From positions 1-14,820 of the forward strand of contig CAWUKT010000123.1 in the NCBI GenBank assembly GCA_963923035.1: a stretch of 14,820 nucleotides of DNA, read 5' to 3'. The notes beneath the pieces are model-generated. The model did no database searches and was not told where the DNA came from. It saw only the letters and a list, made by a program, of their open reading frames with translations. The stretch is from CAWUKT01 sp963923035 (GTDB taxonomy: Bacteria > Bacteroidota > Bacteroidia > J057 > JADKCL01). Below, one piece after another: positions 8,901 through 14,820 of this stretch. How positions within the stretch are numbered: the stretch's first letter is position 1; the number at the start of each line of letters is the position of its first letter. The translations under genes were made by a program, and so were the position numbers.

Positions 8901-11492
8901 CTTGGGGGCCTTTTTGCCCTCGGCGGTGAGGCAAACGAGCTTGGCAGTTTGCGTTTTAGCGGCATCGAGGTAGTAGCGGGAGGGCTCGGGATTGACCATT
9001 TCCACGCCTACGAAGTGTGAGTAGGGGAAATAGGGAATGTTGAAGCGGTCCACGCTGAAATTGCCGCCGGGTTCGAAGACCTTCGTGACGATGTGGGCGC
9101 GGAGGACGCCGGGTGCTTCGCTATTGGTGGAGATATCGAATGGAACTTCGGCGATACCATCCTCGTTGAGTTGGCCGCTGAAGACCTGCTGGCGCTCGGA
9201 GGAGAATTTCCGGACCGGATCGTCGAATTTGTAATCGGAAAAACCGGGGAACTTGGTCTTGGCGGCTTTCAGGTTGACGCTGACGTCGGCCTGGAGCTTC
9301 TTGGCGATGGCGCCGTGGAGCCACCGCACGGACATGTCCCCAATGACCATTTCATCTTCGACAAGGTAGTCCTTGTCCATGTCCAGGTTGATCTTGAGCC
9401 GGTTGGGCAGGACGGTTTCGACCTTGAGGTATTTGCTGAAACTGGCGCCACCGACTTCGGCGGTCAGTTGGTAGTCGCCGGTGACGGCGCTGGGGTCCGT
9501 CGCCGCGACGAAGGTATAGACCCCATTGGTGTGGCGGCGGGTGGTTTCCTCCTTGACCCGCTGGCCGCGGGGGTTGGTCAGCGTGAAGGTCACCGGGTGA
9601 TCCTTCGGCAACGTTTGGAGCTGGTCTTCCAGCATAAAGGTCGTGAATATCGTATCGCCGGGCCGCCAGACGCCCCGTTCGCCGTACATAAAGCCTTTGA
9701 TGCCTTGGTGGTAGCGACGCCCCCCGATCTCAAACTTGCTCAGGGACAAGGCGAGGCCGTCCTGCAATTTCAGGTAACCCCGTTCTTTGCCCCGCTTGGC
9801 CACCAATACAAACGGCGTTTCTTCCATTGTTCCTTCTGCCACCCCATCTCCATTCGTCACCAATTTCTGGATCAGCTGCTGTTGGTAATCGTAGACTTCC
9901 AATTGGACGCCGGACAATGGTTGGGTCGTCAGGAGGTCATTGGCGACAAAGGTGAAGGAGCCATCGGTTCCGCCCTTGGCGATCAGGCCGAGCTCGGAAG
10001 CGAGGACATTCCGGGAAATGCTGCGGTCGATATAGCTGTAATAGGCTTCGTGGCAGGGATCATCGCGGTGCTGCCAGCGGGAGTAATAGTAATCGTCCTC
10101 GTCCTCGGACCCTTCGGCTTCCTCTTCGCAGGTATAGGTCGATTGATCCTGGTCGAAATCAATCTTGACCCGGTAAATCGCGCCCGGCTCCGGGGTAATC
10201 AGCTTGACAAGGTCGATGTTGTGGCGGTTCCAGGACCGCAATTGGGTTTTGGGATTCTTGTCCAGGCGGATTTCCGATTGGTGGATTTCCTTGCCGACGC
10301 GGTGCAATTCGCTGCCTTCATGCAGGTCGTTGATTTGCAGGAACTGGAGGACATTGTCTTCGTAGATGCGGTAGACGGTGATGGTAACGGCCTTCAGGCT
10401 GACCGCTTCGAAGGACAGGGGCAGGTGATTGCCCTGGCGTGGAAGGATATTGCCGGAACCGACGAAGCGGACTTCGGGCATCGGCTCTTCGAATTGGACC
10501 GTGAATTCCTGGCGGTCCTGCATCTTGTGGCCGAGCTTGTTGCGGATGCCCGGGGCGACCGTGAGGACGAGTTCACCCGACATGTGCTGGCGGGGATAGA
10601 CCTTGACGTTGCTTCCTTCGATCACGTAGCGGAGATCGGTTCCTTCCATTTGGATGAGGCCATCCAGGTTCTGACGGGCCTGCAAGGGATCGCTGAATTT
10701 GAGCGTGATCACCTGCTCGGGATCATTGGTGGTTTCCGCACTCAGCACTTTGAAATCGCCCAACGCAGGAATCTCGACGGTCATTTTTCCATCTCTGTTC
10801 ACCTCAATCGGGTCGCCATCGTAGGCAAGGGTAATCTCGCCCGGATCTGTTTCCCGTTTGATCCCCTCCACCACAAACCAATGCGCTTTCCCATCGGTTG
10901 AATGTTCCCAGGTGATGTCGAGCTCTTTTCCATCCTGTTCCGCTTCCAACAACTCCGCCACTTTTTCCTTGAATTCGAAATCGGCCGTCCGCACGAGCCC
11001 CTTGACATTGACCGTTTTCAGGTCGTCCTCGAGGGATTGGGGGCCAAAGGAAGTGACTTCGAAGGTTTGTTGTTGGGTTTCGAAGGCAAATGAAAAGGTT
11101 TTGAGGGCTTCCTCGATCTGGGGGAGAAAGCGCTTCAGGTCAAATGTAGCGGCATAGTACTGGTCCGAAGGCAAGGGCGCTTCGGGCTCAAATTCAATGG
11201 CGCGGGTGCTGATCCAACGGGCCTTTCCCTCAATCTTCGGGGAGAAGGTAAAGGGCGATTCGGCGAGTTGGGTGCCAATTTCATCCATCTCCACGACGTC
11301 GTCATTCAGGTGCAGTTGAATGGGGGTGACGCGGGAAATGGTGTCGGAGGTGAAGGCCGCTACAAAAGGGGTAAAGCTCTCGTCGAATTTGAATTCGCGG
11401 GGCTCCTTTTTGTTGCCGCAGGAAGTGATGAGGAGGGCCAGTAATAAGGCAATAACGCCCCGGCCCGGCAGTGGAAGTCGATCTCGTGCCAT
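5961..11492 (-). CDS. Alpha-2-macroglobulin family lipoprotein (YfhM-like)
   Basis: A giant envelope protein of 1843 residues, the usual size for bacterial alpha-2-macroglobulins. The signal peptide ends in a lipobox LITSC, predicting lipidation at Cys25; the following residues are GNKK, with no Asp at +2. A run of beta-sandwich macroglobulin-type domains follows, including a bait-type region in the middle, then the thioester domain with GCIEQ, where Cys1377 and Gln1380 would form the internal thioester. The extreme C-terminus (LNATYLGRFYLP, then an EAMYDE motif) is the hallmark MG10 domain. The family traps proteases: cleavage of the bait region activates the thioester, which bonds covalently to the attacker. 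The ATG at 11492 is preferred over a TTG six bases upstream because the latter has no added support. It is followed by pbpC, its usual partner in proteobacteria. An acidic, Tyr-rich insertion (EGSEDEDDYYYSRW) at about residue 470 is a local oddity. Confidence 0.95.
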   Translation of the reverse strand: MARDRLPLPGRGVIALLLALLITSCGNKKEPREFKFDESFTPFVAAFTSDTISRVTPIQLHLNDDVVEMDEIGTQLAESPFTFSPKIEGKARWISTRAIEFEPEAPLPSDQYYAATFDLKRFLPQIEEALKTFSFAFETQQQTFEVTSFGPQSLEDDLKTVNVKGLVRTADFEFKEKVAELLEAEQDGKELDITWEHSTDGKAHWFVVEGIKRETDPGEITLAYDGDPIEVNRDGKMTVEIPALGDFKVLSAETTNDPEQVITLKFSDPLQARQNLDGLIQMEGTDLRYVIEGSNVKVYPRQHMSGELVLTVAPGIRNKLGHKMQDRQEFTVQFEEPMPEVRFVGSGNILPRQGNHLPLSFEAVSLKAVTITVYRIYEDNVLQFLQINDLHEGSELHRVGKEIHQSEIRLDKNPKTQLRSWNRHNIDLVKLITPEPGAIYRVKIDFDQDQSTYTCEEEAEGSEDEDDYYYSRWQHRDDPCHEAYYSYIDRSISRNVLASELGLIAKGGTDGSFTFVANDLLTTQPLSGVQLEVYDYQQQLIQKLVTNGDGVAEGTMEETPFVLVAKRGKERGYLKLQDGLALSLSKFEIGGRRYHQGIKGFMYGERGVWRPGDTIFTTFMLEDQLQTLPKDHPVTFTLTNPRGQRVKEETTRRHTNGVYTFVAATDPSAVTGDYQLTAEVGGASFSKYLKVETVLPNRLKINLDMDKDYLVEDEMVIGDMSVRWLHGAIAKKLQADVSVNLKAAKTKFPGFSDYKFDDPVRKFSSERQQVFSGQLNEDGIAEVPFDISTNSEAPGVLRAHIVTKVFEPGGNFSVDRFNIPYFPYSHFVGVEMVNPEPSRYYLDAAKTQTAKLVCLTAEGKKAPKQSVTVDLYRVNWRWWWDRSRDELTNYNGRFYQEKISSKKVQLTNGTGNYQFKIEDGGRFLLRVTHPDGHVTGTIFYAYHSWWRPSRDEAPGGATMLALQTDKKDYTVGESVQLNIPMSPGSRALVSIESGSKVLETAWVDANGGKSTAFTFPATRAMAPNVYAHVTLIQPHAQTSNDRPMRLYGVAPVKVTDPETKIRPVVYTPKTFKPMEKARLTVAEAEGAGMTYTVAVVDEGLLDLTRFATPDPWAEFYPKEALDVRTWDLYDQVAGAYGADLTKLLGIGGDGSLAPKEGSKVNRFRPVVKFFGPFELKPGQKRMHQFDMPNYVGAVRTMVVARKGSAYGSTEASTPVRKPVMTLATLPRVLGPGEEVKLPVTIFAMEKNIKDVSVTVQTNGLFEIEGERKQRLRFERPGDQMAYFELKVKEKVGTGTVKVTAQAGAEVSVYEIDLEVRNSNPQVSEVTEGGVEQGQKFAKKLTYPGMAGTNHGILEVSRIPPINLGERAQYLIQYPHGCIEQTTSGVLAQLFLDELVPLTSVQKKKIEKNVKAGIQRIATKFQTSDGGLAYWPGGTDSHPWGSNYGGKFIVEAKQRGYYIPRQFYKDWLKYQQKNAKRWYFRTTGDDLIQADRLYLLALAGEPELGAMNRLVESDKLSLVAQWRLAAAYKLVGQPEMARKLGQQLDSTVGNYRELGHTFGGPTRDEAIILECMGILDQRSRGQGIAKKISTTLSSGRFLSTHETGYALLAMSRYSGYSQGKKMSFQYRINGGEWKKVDTEKPVFKTEWDPKNASSAQVEVQGFSKNYLNIRLVGQGTPLTDNRTEAHKDLHMEVSYTDLEGNYIDITEMEQGTDFVCEVTIENPGKQGDLDELALTQIFPSGWEIHNSRLDGIDWGSDTDTPEYQDIRDDRVYTYFDLGDGYSRGWWYYYGRREEPTTKTFRFLLNATYLGRFYLPTVYCEAMYDEAISSRIPGKWVTIVKPGES

Positions 11493-11534
11493 GGTCAAAT
11501 TAATTTATAGGGTAGTAGTGGGTAGTGTGTGGTG

Positions 11535-11542
11535 TAAAAATA
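11535..11542 (-). promoter_or_regulatory. Candidate -7 promoter element for the macroglobulin gene
   Basis: The minus strand reads TATTTTTA, matching TAnnTTTG except for the last base. It would give a leader of about 35 bases to the ATG at 11492. The leader contains a short C/A/T-only repeat, CACTACC-like, seen on the plus strand as two GGGTAGT units at 11510 and 11520. No clear -33 element is seen. The terminator upstream means the gene needs its own promoter in this interval. Confidence 0.3.
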
Positions 11543-11602
11543 CGGGGGACGGGCGCCGAACTTTTGCGGATTTGGGACAAGGGTTTGTAAAAATGGGACA
11601 AC

Positions 11603-11631
11603 AAAAAAAGGGTGACCCTGAAGATCACCCT
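11603..11631 (-). terminator. Rho-independent terminator of gcvP
   Basis: On the minus strand AGGGTGA (11631-11625) pairs perfectly with TCACCCT (11615-11609) around a nine-base loop, followed at once by a run of seven Ts (11609-11603). It lies about 40 bases beyond the gcvP stop codon. A second small stem, CCCGC-TCA-GCGGG (11658-11646), lies between the stop codon and this hairpin. This cleanly separates gcvP from the macroglobulin gene. Confidence 0.85.
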
Positions 11632-11672
11632 GGTGGTATTGTGTTCCCGCTGAGCGGGTCTATTTCGATGTT

Positions 11673-14567
<2,895 letters not shown>

Positions 14568-14583
14568 GATCAACAGATTTACA

Positions 14584-14588
14584 CTCCT
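14584..14588 (-). promoter_or_regulatory. Shine-Dalgarno-like AGGAG upstream of gcvP
   Basis: AGGAG on the minus strand is one of the few good Shine-Dalgarno matches in the window. It is 10 bases from an in-frame TTG at 14573 and 16 bases from the preferred ATG at 14567. The spacing favours the TTG; the protein family favours either, since they differ by only two residues. Confidence 0.4.
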
Positions 14589-14592
14589 GTAA

Positions 14593-14608
14593 CCTTACAA
14601 TTGTTAGG
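14593..14608. promoter_or_regulatory. 16-base dyad at the predicted gcvP transcription start
   Basis: CCTTACAA followed by TTGTTAGG is an inverted repeat with one mismatched pair out of eight and a perfect ACAATTGT core. It spans the region where transcription from the element at 14612-14619 would start, the usual position for a repressor operator. It could also be chance in an AT-rich segment. Confidence 0.35.
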
Positions 14609-14611
14609 GAG

Positions 14612-14619
14612 TAAATATA
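14612..14619 (-). promoter_or_regulatory. Candidate -7 promoter element for gcvP
   Basis: The minus strand reads TATATTTA, matching TAnnTTTG at all fixed positions but the last, inside the only AT-rich part of the right flank. Transcription would start at about 14606, giving a leader of about 40 bases. No convincing -33 TTTG is seen at about 20 bases upstream. Confidence 0.4.
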
Positions 14620-14820
14620 AAGCAAATTCCACGAAAATGTTTGCCCTCTGTTCCCCCATTCTACCCCTTTGGTCGAACAAGGCCCAAGCCCCTATATTTT
14701 TCCCCTTTCTCCTCCCTCTTATGACCCTCTCTCATCGACTCCCAACCCATTTCTCCAATTTCCCCCCAGGGCGTCCTCATTCTCCACACCCATAAAAAAG
14801 GACACCTCTGTTTTTGCTGG
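14620..14820. other. Right non-coding flank, pyrimidine-rich
   Basis: No gene is supported in this stretch. From about 14640 to 14790 the plus strand is rich in C and T (so the minus strand, the gcvP sense strand, is purine-rich), mirroring the purine-rich tract upstream of the SPFH gene at the left end. The last bases contain AAAAAAGGACACCTCTG (14794-14810), which on the minus strand reads as the 3' arm of a stem followed by six Ts; this could be half of a terminator for a minus-strand gene beyond the window, but the other arm is not present. Confidence 0.45.

Noticed and set aside
9093..10901. 602-codon open frame antisense to the macroglobulin gene
   Set aside because: The minus-strand gene is unambiguous here (recognisable domains throughout); long antisense frames arise from its GC-rich codon use. 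The translation lacks any recognisable motif.
11493..11500. TTAATTTG just before the macroglobulin ATG as a -7 promoter element
   Set aside because: It would start transcription inside or after the start codon; a TATTTTTA element further upstream gives a sensible leader.
14568..14820. Glycine riboswitch upstream of gcvP
   Set aside because: The predicted leader is only about 40 bases and shows no tandem aptamer-like structure; the rest of the flank is a low-complexity pyrimidine tract.

Overview
The window looks like chromosomal DNA from a high-GC member of the Bacteroidota, perhaps a Saprospiria/Lewinella-like lineage. The reasons are the protein flavour (long lipoproteins, a Bacteroidota-type alpha-2-macroglobulin C-terminus), weak or absent Shine-Dalgarno sequences, and at least one exact match to the Bacteroidota -7 promoter consensus TAnnTTTG. 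The lineage call is inference; there is no rRNA or other taxonomic marker here. I see no tRNA, rRNA, CRISPR array, insertion sequence, integrase or phage gene. All six protein genes appear intact.

Layout. Positions 1-393 are non-coding: a GC-rich head, then a strikingly purine-rich stretch, then an AT-rich promoter-like segment. Two plus-strand genes follow: an SPFH/prohibitin-type lipoprotein (394-1299) and an exported HAD-family phosphatase-like protein (about 1395-2432). A hairpin sits between them. They converge, 21 bases apart, on four minus-strand genes. Read in their own direction these are gcvP (14567-11673), closed by a good intrinsic terminator; a giant alpha-2-macroglobulin lipoprotein with an intact CIEQ thioester motif (11492-5961); pbpC, encoding penicillin-binding protein 1C (5904-3505); and an OmpA-family peptidoglycan-binding lipoprotein (3371-2454) that appears to have its own promoter. 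The right flank (14568-14820) holds the gcvP promoter region and a pyrimidine-rich stretch, with no gene.

How the genes work together. The alpha-2-macroglobulin gene followed by pbpC is the same pairing and order as yfhM-pbpC of Escherichia coli. There it is thought to act as an envelope protection and repair module: the macroglobulin traps incoming proteases through its thioester, and PBP1C is thought to mend peptidoglycan at breached sites. The OmpA-like lipoprotein next door would tether the outer membrane to peptidoglycan, so minus-strand positions 2454-11492 form an envelope-maintenance neighbourhood. A stable hairpin between the macroglobulin gene and pbpC may make pbpC expression lower than that of its partner. 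gcvP (glycine cleavage, P-protein) is a separate metabolic unit. The SPFH lipoprotein and exported HAD protein are also envelope-directed, but no specific link to the others is visible.

I did not find a convincing undescribed multi-gene system. The points most worth a second look are regulatory: the dyad at the predicted gcvP start of transcription, the hairpin inside the macroglobulin-pbpC pair, and the purine-biased leaders. The lipoprotein-type anchoring of an SPFH protein is also unusual.
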